This document shows, one piece after another, positions 28,128 through 36,475 of a stretch of 64,000 nucleotides of DNA. The notes under the pieces were generated by a model, which was not told the origin of the DNA, did not search any database, and saw only the letters and a program-made list of their open reading frames with translations. The stretch lies in contig CAZQDZ010000015.1 in the NCBI GenBank assembly GCA_964591455.1, positions 27,795 through 91,794 of the forward strand, in the 5' to 3' direction. The stretch's first letter is position 1, and each line of letters starts with the position of its first letter. The stretch comes from RFSX01 sp964591455. GTDB lineage: Bacteria > Bacteroidota > Bacteroidia > Chitinophagales > Saprospiraceae. A program made the position numbers and the translations under genes.

Positions 28128-28949
28128 TTGTTCCAGATAGGGGGTATGGATGTAAGAGTCCTTGATATTTTAGATGTACTCATTGCAGCCTATCTGATAT
28201 ATATGGTTTACAAGTATGTAAAGGGCACAGCTGCTGTTAATATCTTTATTGGAATAATTATTTTTTTTCTACTCTTTACGGTGGTCAGAAACCTCAATAT
28301 GAGACTACTTAGTACCATGTTAGGATCAGTAGCAGGTATTGGACTAATAGGGATTATGGTCATCTTCCAACCAGAGATAAGACGATTTCTCCTCATGGTA
28401 GGCGACAATATGTTAAAGCGTCGGTCAGATTTATTTGATAAATTTTTCAATACCTCATTGCTCCAAAACAAGGAAGAAGCCTTGTTGCTGACCAATGAAA
28501 TTGTCAAAGCTGCAAAAGAACTCAGCAAAACGAAGACAGGTGGATTAATGATTCTAACCACTAAAGATGTTCCAGAATTAGTAAAGACTGGTCGGGTCTT
28601 AGATGCCAAGGTTTCCGCTACCTTATTGGAGAATATCTTTTTCAAAAATGCTCCTTTGCATGACGGGGCGGTAATCATAGAAGGAGATAAGCTTGTTGCT
28701 GCCTCCTGCATATTGCCTGTATCTGAGAATCAATCTATAGCGGAAGATTTGGGATTGCGCCATAGAGCTGGATTAGGAGCTACAGAGAACACCAGCCTAC
28801 TAGCTATCATGATATCTGAAGAAAATGGAGAAATCTCCTACGCCTCTGATGGCAAAATATACAGAAACGTCACCAATGATGAGATTCGTCAGACCATAGG
28901 AAAGTACTATAACGAGTCTTTAAGAGAAAAGCAATTTTCAGGTGATTGA
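28128..28949 (+). CDS. cdaA: Diadenylate cyclase CdaA
   Basis: About 273 residues. It makes c-di-AMP from two ATP. Three N-terminal membrane helices (about 10-85) precede the DisA_N cyclase domain with its LHDGAVII motif and the GLRHRAGLG motif, both complete. The frame begins with TTG at 28128, and an ATG lies at 28146. I prefer the TTG because the intervening residues (FQIGG) resemble the start seen in Bacteroidota CdaA proteins, but this is not certain. The 3' end overlaps the convergent AraC gene by 12 bases. A partner regulator such as CdaR is not in the window. Confidence 0.94.
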   Translation: MFQIGGMDVRVLDILDVLIAAYLIYMVYKYVKGTAAVNIFIGIIIFFLLFTVVRNLNMRLLSTMLGSVAGIGLIGIMVIFQPEIRRFLLMVGDNMLKRRSDLFDKFFNTSLLQNKEEALLLTNEIVKAAKELSKTKTGGLMILTTKDVPELVKTGRVLDAKVSATLLENIFFKNAPLHDGAVIIEGDKLVAASCILPVSENQSIAEDLGLRHRAGLGATENTSLLAIMISEENGEISYASDGKIYRNVTNDEIRQTIGKYYNESLREKQFSGD

Positions 28950-30062
28950 CCTTAGGTAGTTGGATGGCGTCATCCCTACATGCTTTTTGAATACTCTGTT
29001 GAATGAAGCTTTCGAATTAAAGCCACTATCCATCGCCAAAGCCAGGATGCTATACTGAGCGGCCTTCCCTTCGTCTAGTAACAACTTAATATGCTCTACT
29101 CTATATTTATTGACAAAGTCATAGAAGCTACCTTCTGAGGTCTTAAGTACCTTGGTCAATCTGTAAGATGGGATATTAGAAAGTTCTGATAGCTTAGCCA
29201 AACTGAGAACTGGATTAAGGTATGGCTGGTCTTCTTCCATTATTTTGAGTAGGGAAGCTTTGTCTGCTTTAAGCGCATCGACTTCTAGGTTTTCTGTCTC
29301 ATGGTCTCCAGATTCAGATTCAAGGTCTGGTGGTAAAGCGAATCTTTTATCACCACTTTCCTCTTTTGGTGTAGATGCAAAAACGAATAAATTGGTCTTT
29401 TTAATGGCGATAAAAGCAAGCGCAAACATAAAGAAGGCCAGAAAAGAGAGAGTATAGTAGTCATAAATCATGATCTTATGATGCTCTCTGAATAAGTTCA
29501 GTACATATCCCACAGAAGCGATGACCCATAGAACGATGGCGCCTGTTATAATCCAATTTAACCATATAAGATTTGATTCCTGCTCATAAGAATACTCTTC
29601 TAGATATCCCTTGTGATATCTTCTAATCAAAAAGATAGAAGCAAAGAAATATAAAGGTGTCAGAATCAATTTTGGAAATGGGTACCCATGCTGGGCATTA
29701 TCGGGTAAGAAACCATTGGGTATCAGCTGATCTGCTAAGACGATAATGAAGAATATCAAGAAAGGTAGGAAGTGTAATCGGTCCTTGGCCTTCATCTTGA
29801 AGTCCTGAGTTGTCAGTGCTTTGGTATAATAGTAGAAAAGAGGTCCGTACAACAGTGGAATGGCGTAATTGAGCTCAGAAAAAATAAAGACATGGAATGA
29901 GGCTTCATTATTAAAGAAGCAAAAGACATAAGCACAGTTAATTGTTAGCAGCAAAAAAATAAGTGCTAACAGCCAGTGCTCTAATTCCTTTTGTTTTCTT
30001 GAATAAATCAACAACGCAAAGAGCAAAGTAAGTACACCACATATGACAAAGGAATACTGCAT
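28938..30062 (-). CDS. Membrane-anchored AraC-family transcriptional regulator
   Basis: About 374 residues from the ATG at 30062 (the frame also allows a GTG two codons earlier). The N-terminal ~235 residues contain six or seven hydrophobic helices, then an acidic linker (ESESGDHETENLEVDALKADK). The C-terminal ~100 residues form the two-helix-turn-helix AraC domain (PVLSLAKLSELSNIPSYRLTKVL ... ILALAMDSGFNSKASFNRVFKK, TPSNYLRS). This 7TM-AraC layout is widespread in Bacteroidota and suggests control by a membrane-sensed signal. The target is unknown. It is divergent from the M20 peptidase gene, a possible target. Confidence 0.9.
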   Translation of the reverse strand: MQYSFVICGVLTLLFALLIYSRKQKELEHWLLALIFLLLTINCAYVFCFFNNEASFHVFIFSELNYAIPLLYGPLFYYYTKALTTQDFKMKAKDRLHFLPFLIFFIIVLADQLIPNGFLPDNAQHGYPFPKLILTPLYFFASIFLIRRYHKGYLEEYSYEQESNLIWLNWIITGAIVLWVIASVGYVLNLFREHHKIMIYDYYTLSFLAFFMFALAFIAIKKTNLFVFASTPKEESGDKRFALPPDLESESGDHETENLEVDALKADKASLLKIMEEDQPYLNPVLSLAKLSELSNIPSYRLTKVLKTSEGSFYDFVNKYRVEHIKLLLDEGKAAQYSILALAMDSGFNSKASFNRVFKKHVGMTPSNYLRSIT

Positions 30063-30173
30063 AATCACTAAACTAGCAAGATAAGTAACCTATCTCACAG
30101 TCAACTAATATATTTTCGTGACAAGTCTATTACTTTTGTAACTCACAAATCTATTAAAACAGTTATTTGAATC

Positions 30174-31565
30174 ATGAAAAATGTCCATACCTATATCAAT
30201 AAGAACAAGAAGCGCTATCTAGAAGAGCTTATAGATTTCCTAAGAATTCCATCTATATCGGCAGATCCCAAGTATGCTAAAGATGTAAAAAAAGCCGCGG
30301 AGTGGTTAAAAAAGAAGATGAGTGATGCAGGGCTAGAGAAAACCAAGCTTTATCCTACTGCTGGCCATCCTATAGTATATGGGGAGAAAATTATAGACCC
30401 TAAGTTGCCGACAGTTCTGGTCTATGGTCATTATGATGTCCAACCCCCTGACCCACTGGACTTGTGGGATTCACCGCCATTCGAGCCAGTTGTGAAGAAA
30501 ACAAAACTTCATCCTAAGGGTGCCATTTTTGCAAGAGGGGCTTGTGATGATAAAGGGCAATTGTATATGCATGTCAAGGCCTTCGAAGCTATGAATAAGA
30601 ACAATAGTATTCCTTGTAATGTCAAGTTTATGATAGAAGGTGAGGAGGAAGTAGGTTCTGACAATCTGGAAAAATTCTGCAAGAAGAATGCAAAGATGTT
30701 AAGCTCAGATGTCGTTCTATTATCTGATACGTCAATAATAGATAATAAAACGCCAAGTGTCACAGTCGGATTAAGAGGGCTATCCTATGTAGAAGTAGAA
30801 GTCACAGGGCCTAATAAAGACTTGCATTCTGGGGTCTACGGAGGAGGTGTAACAAATCCGATAAACGCCTTGAGTAAGATGATAGCTTCATTACATGACC
30901 TTAATGGACACATTACTATTCCTGGATTCTATAACGATGTAGAAGAATTAGGCAGTGATGATAGAAAAGAGATTAATAAAGCACCATTCGATGTCAAAGC
31001 TTACAAAAAAGGCTTAGGCATAGACGAGGTTTCTGGAGAAAGAGGGTATACGACCTTGGAGAGAACATCTACAAGACCCACATTGGATGTCAATGGTATT
31101 TGGGGTGGGTATATAGGAGAAGGCGCAAAGACGGTATTACCGTCTAAAGCTTTTGCAAAAATCAGTATGCGATTAGTGCCAGATCAGCACCCAGATAAAA
31201 TCACTAAGCTGTTCTCTGATCACTTTAAAAAGATAGCGCCACCTGGTATCAAAGTAGAAGTACGACCACATCATGGTGGTTTTCCAGCGGTGACACCTAC
31301 AAATACGATAGAATACCAAGCAGCCTCTAGAGCCATGCAGGATGCCTTTGGCAAAAAACCTCTACCCGTACGAGGAGGTGGTAGTATTCCCATCGTTGCC
31401 ATGTTTGAAAAAGTATTTGGTGTGAAATCAGTGCTTATGGGCTTTGGCTTGGATTCAGATGACATCCATTCGCCTAATGAACATTATGGGTTATTTAACT
31501 ATTACAAAGGAATAGAAACAATACCTTTATTTTTTAAACATTATTCTCAATTGAGATCAAAATAA
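30174..31565 (+). CDS. M20 family metallopeptidase (dipeptidase, CNDP-like)
   Basis: 463 residues, with no signal peptide, so cytoplasmic. Di-zinc ligands are visible in VLVYGHYDVQPPDP, RGACDDKGQ and IEGEEEVGS. The dimerisation domain sits in the middle (about 200-350), and the C-terminal catalytic part has PVRGGGSIPI and 'LDSDDIHSPNEHYGL' with the final His ligand. The family hydrolyses dipeptides such as carnosine-like or Xaa-Gly substrates. The 31-bp gap to the following FKBP gene suggests one transcript. A TACTTTTG octamer at 30131-30138 could be the -7 box of its promoter. Confidence 0.93.
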   Translation: MKNVHTYINKNKKRYLEELIDFLRIPSISADPKYAKDVKKAAEWLKKKMSDAGLEKTKLYPTAGHPIVYGEKIIDPKLPTVLVYGHYDVQPPDPLDLWDSPPFEPVVKKTKLHPKGAIFARGACDDKGQLYMHVKAFEAMNKNNSIPCNVKFMIEGEEEVGSDNLEKFCKKNAKMLSSDVVLLSDTSIIDNKTPSVTVGLRGLSYVEVEVTGPNKDLHSGVYGGGVTNPINALSKMIASLHDLNGHITIPGFYNDVEELGSDDRKEINKAPFDVKAYKKGLGIDEVSGERGYTTLERTSTRPTLDVNGIWGGYIGEGAKTVLPSKAFAKISMRLVPDQHPDKITKLFSDHFKKIAPPGIKVEVRPHHGGFPAVTPTNTIEYQAASRAMQDAFGKKPLPVRGGGSIPIVAMFEKVFGVKSVLMGFGLDSDDIHSPNEHYGLFNYYKGIETIPLFFKHYSQLRSK

Positions 31566-31596
31566 GAATCAATTAAAGTTTTAAAAGTAGAAGAGT

Positions 31597-32244
31597 ATGC
31601 AACGAGTACTAATAGGTATTTTATTTTTTATCTCACTTAAGCTAACAGCACAAATGGATACAACAAGTTACAGTGTCGGGGTGGTTGTTGCCCAGAATTT
31701 GAAGCAGCAAGGAATTACAGAATTAGATCAAGCGTCATTTAATGAGGCAGTTAAAGATGTGCTATCAGGTTCAGATACTAAGGTTAGTCTTGCTGAAGCC
31801 AATTCTAATTTTCAGAATTATATGCAGAAAGCCAGAATGAAAGCCAGTGAGGCTGTAAAAGGAGAAGGTGAAAACTTCCTTGCAAAGAATGGTAAGCGAT
31901 CTGAAGTTACTACAACTGTATCAGGACTGCAATATGAAGTATTGGTACCATCCACTAATCCTCAAAAGCCTGGCCCGACAGATAAAGTCAAAGTACATTA
32001 TCATGGTACACTGATAGATGGGACTGTGTTTGATTCGAGTGTTGACAGAGGAGAGCCAATCTCTTTTCCACTCAATGGGGTGATTAAAGGATGGACTGAG
32101 GGGTTGCAGTTGATGAGTGTGGGGTCTAAATACAGGTTATTTATTCCATATGATTTAGCTTATGGTGAGAGAGGAGCTGGCGGTGCGATTAAGCCTTTTG
32201 CAGCACTCATTTTTGATGTCTCCTTATTAGCAATAGAGAAATAG
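31597..32244 (+). CDS. Secreted FKBP-type peptidyl-prolyl isomerase
   Basis: 215 residues with a signal peptide (MQRVLIGILFFISLKLTAQ). The N-terminal helical dimerisation part (about 22-100, 'TTSYSVGVVVAQNLKQQGI' and 'NFQNYMQKARMKA') and C-terminal FKBP domain (about 115-213) give a Mip/FklB/FkpA-type layout. The FKBP core residues are present: VHYHGTLIDGTVFDSS, V-IKGWTEGLQLM, and YGERGAGGAIKPFAALIFDVSLL. It is predicted to be a periplasmic folding catalyst. A hairpin terminator follows 28 bases after the stop. Confidence 0.94.
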   Translation: MQRVLIGILFFISLKLTAQMDTTSYSVGVVVAQNLKQQGITELDQASFNEAVKDVLSGSDTKVSLAEANSNFQNYMQKARMKASEAVKGEGENFLAKNGKRSEVTTTVSGLQYEVLVPSTNPQKPGPTDKVKVHYHGTLIDGTVFDSSVDRGEPISFPLNGVIKGWTEGLQLMSVGSKYRLFIPYDLAYGERGAGGAIKPFAALIFDVSLLAIEK

Positions 32245-32271
32245 CATTAAAGCTTTTCAAAAATATATTTG

Positions 32272-32306
32272 GAAGAGGCTATCTCATTTTGGGATAGCCT
32301 CTTTCC
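32272..32306 (+). terminator. Hairpin terminator after the FKBP gene
   Basis: An 11-bp perfect stem (32273-32283 with 32293-32303) with a 9-base loop. Only a short T-run follows. It separates the peptidase/FKBP unit from trmD. Confidence 0.75.
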
Positions 32307-32370
32307 ATTTTCTCTATATCATTGTACATATCTATTTCCACCTTATGATTTTATCTACCAATAGACAACT

Positions 32371-33054
32371 ATGATTTTCGATATTATATCAGTTGTACCC
32401 GAACTGCTAGATAGTCCATTTCAGCATTCGATACTAAAGCGTGCTATAGATCAGGAATTGGTAGAGGTAAATGTCATATCTCTGAGGTCTTATGGCACCG
32501 GTCCACATAAGCAACTTGACGATTATCAGTATGGTGGAGGAGCGGGTATGGTTATGAAAATAGAGCCTTTAGATAATTGTATCAGTGAACTTAAGTCTAA
32601 GCATAACTATGATGAAGTGATATACCTAACGCCAGATGGAGGTACTTTTTCCCAGCTGATGGCGAATAAACTTTCATTAGAGAATCGATTATTATTGATA
32701 TGTGGGCATTATAAAGGGATAGACCAGCGACTCAGAGACCTTCATGTGACGATGGAGATTTCTATCGGAGACTATGTTTTGTCAGGAGGGGAGTTGGCCG
32801 CCGCTGTAGTAGTGGATGCCGTGTCTAGATTGATTCCTGGGACCCTGGGAGATGGCACTTCAGCACTTACAGACAGTCATCAGGATGGTTTATTGGCGCC
32901 GCCTGTGTATACACGTCCGGCAGAGTACAAGGGAATGAAAGTGCCAGACGTATTACTTTCTGGTCATGATAAAAATATCTCTGAATGGAGAGAAGCCAAG
33001 TCAATAGAGCGAACTCAAAAGCTGCGACCGGATATGTTGGATGACAAAATTTAG
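32371..33054 (+). CDS. trmD: tRNA (guanine-N1)-methyltransferase TrmD
   Basis: 227 residues. It makes m1G37 in tRNA from SAM, preventing frameshifting. The N-terminal SPOUT domain has 'MIFDIISVVPELL', DDYQYGGGAGMVM, CGHYKGIDQR and the trefoil-knot loop SIGDYVLSGGELAA. The C-terminal part carries the catalytic Asp region LTDSHQDGLLAPPVYTRPAEY. It stands alone here, not with rpsP/rimM/rplS, which is common in Bacteroidota. The 3' end overlaps the convergent UbiA-like gene by 4 bases. Confidence 0.97.
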   Translation: MIFDIISVVPELLDSPFQHSILKRAIDQELVEVNVISLRSYGTGPHKQLDDYQYGGGAGMVMKIEPLDNCISELKSKHNYDEVIYLTPDGGTFSQLMANKLSLENRLLLICGHYKGIDQRLRDLHVTMEISIGDYVLSGGELAAAVVVDAVSRLIPGTLGDGTSALTDSHQDGLLAPPVYTRPAEYKGMKVPDVLLSGHDKNISEWREAKSIERTQKLRPDMLDDKI

Positions 33055-33803
33055 ATAAGGTTATTAATCTCGATTGCAAGAATCACAACCAATCCTCTGG
33101 CGACTAAAGTGCCATCTACTAAGCCACTATAGTAGATATCATCATGTTTGTTTTTAGACAATTCAATCGCAAAGAATGTGATGGCATAAATGATCAGTCC
33201 AGTATTTACAAATATTGGAGAAACCAAACTGGGCTGTTCTAGTAAGTAAAAAAATACTAATCCTAGAATCAGTAATAAATAGCAAAGTCTGTAGGTGTTT
33301 TTTAATCCCAGAGCCATTGGAATGGTCTTCAGGTTAGCTAATCGGTCTATTTTTATATCTCTTATATCAAAGGGAAGCGTGATAAGTAAAATGAAGATGA
33401 CTTTCTCTATAAAACTGATTACAATTTGTGACACAGGTAATTCATTTATAATCAAAGGAATACAAGCTGCATAGGCCCAGGTGATTGCAATCAAAACTAT
33501 CTTGATGTAATTAAGGTCACGTAATCTTCGCTGGCTCTTTAGTAGAGGCAGCACATATGCGAAAGAGATTATACTTGTCGGAAAGAGACAGTAAATCATA
33601 TATAGTGGCGTGAAAATTATAGAAACGAGACATCCTATAAAAGCCAACACTGCATAGATACTTATGTGAGACCGGTATTTTCTTATTACAAAAAATCTCC
33701 CTTGGTCCGAGGGAGGCACGGTACTTTTTATGCCTACAATTCTATGCAGGGAATAGATGAGTAGAGTAGAGCAAAATATTAATGAAAGATAACCCAAATC
33801 CAC
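33051..33803 (-). CDS. UbiA-like membrane protein; true N-terminus probably further upstream
   Basis: 250 residues from the first conventional start (GTG at 33803), with about seven membrane helices. It resembles the UbiA prenyltransferase superfamily. The second Asp motif is recognisable (LPFDIRDIKIDR), but the first Asp-rich motif (N/DxxxD) is replaced by YSLHRIVG, so prenyl transfer is doubtful. The GTG lies between two membrane segments. The same frame continues upstream for 40 codons as a convincing helix (LNLYLYSSLHISLGALLFTY) back to an ATT at 33921-33923 that overlaps the stop of the M42 gene. No ATG, GTG or TTG exists in that extension. It is the third gene of the pyrE operon. Function unknown. 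Confidence 0.78.
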   Translation of the reverse strand: MDLGYLSLIFCSTLLIYSLHRIVGIKSTVPPSDQGRFFVIRKYRSHISIYAVLAFIGCLVSIIFTPLYMIYCLFPTSIISFAYVLPLLKSQRRLRDLNYIKIVLIAITWAYAACIPLIINELPVSQIVISFIEKVIFILLITLPFDIRDIKIDRLANLKTIPMALGLKNTYRLCYLLLILGLVFFYLLEQPSLVSPIFVNTGLIIYAITFFAIELSKNKHDDIYYSGLVDGTLVARGLVVILAIEINNLI

Positions 33804-33918
33804 AGGTAACCTATAAAGTAGATATCCTTCATAGGTAAAAAGCAGTGCGCCTAGAGAAATATGTAAAGAGCTATATAAGTATAAGTTTAATACTCTTCTT
33901 TCTAGTGAAATTGGCTGT

Positions 33919-35004
33919 TCAATACTTGAAATATTTGAAGTCGTGATTCTTCTTGATTGCCAGCAGGGTATTGTATATCAATAGGGTTACATTTTCTATA
34001 TCTTCCTGATGGGCCATTTCCACAGTTGTGTGCATATACTTGAGAGGTAAAGATATAAGTGCAGACACGACTCCCATATTGGAATAAGCAAAAGCATCAG
34101 TATCAGTTCCAGTAGATCTACTGCTTGCAGATCTTTGGAACGGAATCTTATTCTTATCAGCAACTTTCTCTATGAGTTTGAGAAACTTATTATGTACCGC
34201 AGGTGCATAGGTAAGTACAGGCCCCTTACCCGCTTTTTGATCACCATTTTGATTCGCTTTCATCATCGGTGATGAAGTATCGTGAGTTACATCTGTTATG
34301 ATGGCAACATCTGGTTTGATCCGATGTGCTATCATTTCAGCTCCTCTCAGCCCTATTTCTTCTTGGACAGCATTGACTACATAGAGAGAGAAGGGTAGTT
34401 TCTTCTTGCTTTTTTTGACAAGCTTAGCGACTTCAGCAATACAAAATCCACCCATCTTATTATCTAGCGCCTTGCCTGCATAATATCGGTTGTTAAGCTT
34501 CATTAGATCATCTTCAAAGGTGATGACACATCCCACGTGCACACCCATCTTAAGCACCTCTTTTTTGTCAGTAGCACCCACATCAATAAATATATTTTCC
34601 AGCTTCGGAGATAGATTGGCGTCTTTTCCTCTTCTTACGTGGATCGCAGGCCATCCAAAGACGCCTTTGACGATGCCCTTCGGCGTATGGATGTTTACCC
34701 TTTTGGATGGAGCGATGATATGATCACTGCCTCCATTTCTAATCACATTTATATACCCATCTTCACTGATATAATTGACATACCAAGCAATTTCATCCGC
34801 GTGAGCTTCTATGACAACTTTATAAGGTTGACCTGGGTTGATAACCCCATAGGCAGTACCATATTCGTCTAAGTGGACTTTATCTACGAACTGCTTTATA
34901 TAGTCCACCCACACCTTCTGTCCTTCCCACTCAAATCCTGAGGGAGATGTTGCATTAAGGTACTTGTATAGAAATTTCTCTGATGTTTTATTGATAACTT
35001 TCAT
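33919..35004 (-). CDS. M42 family glutamyl/leucyl aminopeptidase
   Basis: 361 residues, cytoplasmic, usual family length. The metal and catalytic residues of M42 (tetrahedral aminopeptidase) enzymes are visible: VIEAHADEIAW (His, Asp), the bridging Asp in ALDNKMGGF, the catalytic Glu pair in NAVQEEIGLRGA, the Asp in TDVTHD and the last His in MHTTVEMAHQED. It degrades short peptides from the N-terminus. It lies two bases after pyrE and overlaps the in-frame extension of the UbiA-like gene, so the three form one operon. Confidence 0.95.
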   Translation of the reverse strand: MKVINKTSEKFLYKYLNATSPSGFEWEGQKVWVDYIKQFVDKVHLDEYGTAYGVINPGQPYKVVIEAHADEIAWYVNYISEDGYINVIRNGGSDHIIAPSKRVNIHTPKGIVKGVFGWPAIHVRRGKDANLSPKLENIFIDVGATDKKEVLKMGVHVGCVITFEDDLMKLNNRYYAGKALDNKMGGFCIAEVAKLVKKSKKKLPFSLYVVNAVQEEIGLRGAEMIAHRIKPDVAIITDVTHDTSSPMMKANQNGDQKAGKGPVLTYAPAVHNKFLKLIEKVADKNKIPFQRSASSRSTGTDTDAFAYSNMGVVSALISLPLKYMHTTVEMAHQEDIENVTLLIYNTLLAIKKNHDFKYFKY

Positions 35005-35006
35005 GT

Positions 35007-35654
35007 TTATATAGATGTTGTATAATTTTCAGACCAAGATTTTGGATCTTTGTTCCACGATTCCAGCAGGTTTTTTTCACTGTCTGTGATATATTTAGAA
35101 TCCACTGCCTCATTAAGTATATTCCTATAAGTGGTTAGTGTCTCTACTGGGATTTTCTTTTCATCAAATACGCTAGCAGCTTTTGCAAATCCGTAGGTAA
35201 ATATGGCCATTACACCCACTACCTTAGCGCCAGCATCTATTAGTGCATCGCAAGCAGCTGCACTACTCATGCCTGTAGATATGAGGTCTTCAATGACTAA
35301 TATCTTGTCACCCGGACTAAATTCTCCTTCTATCTGGTTTTGCCTTCCATGCGCTTTAGTTTTAGATCTAACATAGACAAAAGGCTTGCCTAGCTTATCT
35401 GCCAGTAAGGCTCCATGGGCTATCCCAGCTGTGGCCACGCCTGCTACTACATCTATTTCACCGAACGCAAATACCTTGCTCGCTAAACTTTCCTTGACAA
35501 AATCTCTTATTTTAGGGTGTGATAATGTAATTCTGTTATCACAGTAAATTGGAGATTTTAAGCCAGAAGCCCACGTAAAAGGATTTTGTGGTTGAAGCTT
35601 TATGGCCTTAATTTGAAGAAGTTTTGATGCAACCTGTGAGGATAAAGTGCTCAT
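35007..35654 (-). CDS. pyrE: Orotate phosphoribosyltransferase
   Basis: 215 residues. It converts orotate + PRPP to OMP in UMP synthesis. The PRPP-binding motif is VIEDLISTGMSS, and the catalytic loop is YVRSKTKAHGRQNQIEG. The substrate region FTWASGLKSPIYCDNR is also complete. It heads the pyrE-M42-UbiA-like operon. The ATG at 35654 is only 24 bases from the divergent NUDIX gene, and a good promoter lies in and beyond that gap. Confidence 0.97.
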   Translation of the reverse strand: MSTLSSQVASKLLQIKAIKLQPQNPFTWASGLKSPIYCDNRITLSHPKIRDFVKESLASKVFAFGEIDVVAGVATAGIAHGALLADKLGKPFVYVRSKTKAHGRQNQIEGEFSPGDKILVIEDLISTGMSSAAACDALIDAGAKVVGVMAIFTYGFAKAASVFDEKKIPVETLTTYRNILNEAVDSKYITDSEKNLLESWNKDPKSWSENYTTSI

Positions 35655-35675
35655 TCAATACTTATATAAGAGCGG

Positions 35676-35707
35676 CAAATGTACGAAATATACATAAACG
35701 AAAACAA
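35676..35707 (-). promoter_or_regulatory. Bacteroidota-type promoter for pyrE, inside the NUDIX start
   Basis: On the minus strand TTG (35707-35705), 21 bases, then TACATTTG (35683-35676) fit the Bacteroidota -33/-7 pattern. The -7 box is 21 bases before the pyrE ATG and overlaps the ATG of the divergent NUDIX gene at 35679. Confidence 0.6.
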
Positions 35708-36317
35708 GCTTCTCCTAACTGATTCTCAATCTGTTAGAGATGAAAAAAAAACGAAGGGTAAGTTATTGGTACCTTATTCAGGGAAGATTAAAATGCTGAT
35801 GTCCTATATCGATATGATGGAAAAAACCAATCGATTCCAAGAGGTAGTCATCCATCATCCAGACATCTCAAAATTGAAAAAGGAATTTAATTCGCTTTTT
35901 AAAATAATTAAAGCAGCAGGAGGTGTGGTCAATGACGGAAAAGATAACATACTCTTTATCTATAGAAGAGGAAGTTGGGATTTACCCAAGGGCAAGTTAG
36001 ACAAGGGGGAGAAAAAGAAAGAAGCGGCTTTAAGAGAGGTAGAAGAAGAAACCGGTATAACCGACATTACAGTTGGTAAGAAAATCAAAACTACCCGCCA
36101 TACTTATAAGACTAAAGATGGTAAACGGGCAATAAAAAAGACGTTTTGGTATGATATGTCTGCACCTCATCAGAAATTAACCCCTCAAAAAGAAGAGGAC
36201 ATAACAAAGGCAGAGTGGATTCCTTTGGCAAAAGTCACGAATTTGAAAGGCAAGATTTTTAAAAATATAAAGGAAGTTTCAGAAGCTTACATTAAAAGTA
36301 GACCCTTAAATGTGTAG
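35679..36317 (+). CDS. NUDIX hydrolase with N-terminal extension
   Basis: 212 residues. A ~75-residue N-terminal extension (residues 1-75, ending at HHPDISKLKKEF) precedes the NUDIX domain. The NUDIX box is complete: GKLDKGEKKKEAALREVEEE followed by TGI, preceded by GSWDLPKGKL. The C-terminal 'EEDITKAEWIPL' is typical of nucleoside-diphosphate-linked substrate NUDIX enzymes. The substrate cannot be told from sequence. The form with this extension is common in Bacteroidota next to pyrE. Confidence 0.92.
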   Translation: MYEIYINENKLLLTDSQSVRDEKKTKGKLLVPYSGKIKMLMSYIDMMEKTNRFQEVVIHHPDISKLKKEFNSLFKIIKAAGGVVNDGKDNILFIYRRGSWDLPKGKLDKGEKKKEAALREVEEETGITDITVGKKIKTTRHTYKTKDGKRAIKKTFWYDMSAPHQKLTPQKEEDITKAEWIPLAKVTNLKGKIFKNIKEVSEAYIKSRPLNV

Positions 36318-36410
36318 ACTTTATGGAAAAATCCAACCCATAAAAGCTTATCTGTAAATACATTAGAATAATATTTAATATAGAAGTTAAGTTTAAACAG
36401 GTTTTTCCTT

Positions 36411-36418
36411 TAACTTTG
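36411..36418 (+). promoter_or_regulatory. Candidate -7 box (TAACTTTG) for nusB
   Basis: TAACTTTG fits TANNTTTG and lies 57 bases before the nusB ATG. A matching -33 TTG is not obvious. Confidence 0.4.
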
Positions 36419-36475
36419 CGGTTTTAGTATCCTCATCAGTAGAGGTAGGTACTTTTACAAAATGTTTGTAAATAA

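Noticed and set aside
28128..28145. Frameshift or missing N-terminus of CdaA
   Set aside because: The apparent short N-terminus is explained by the TTG start, and the membrane helices and cyclase domain are complete.
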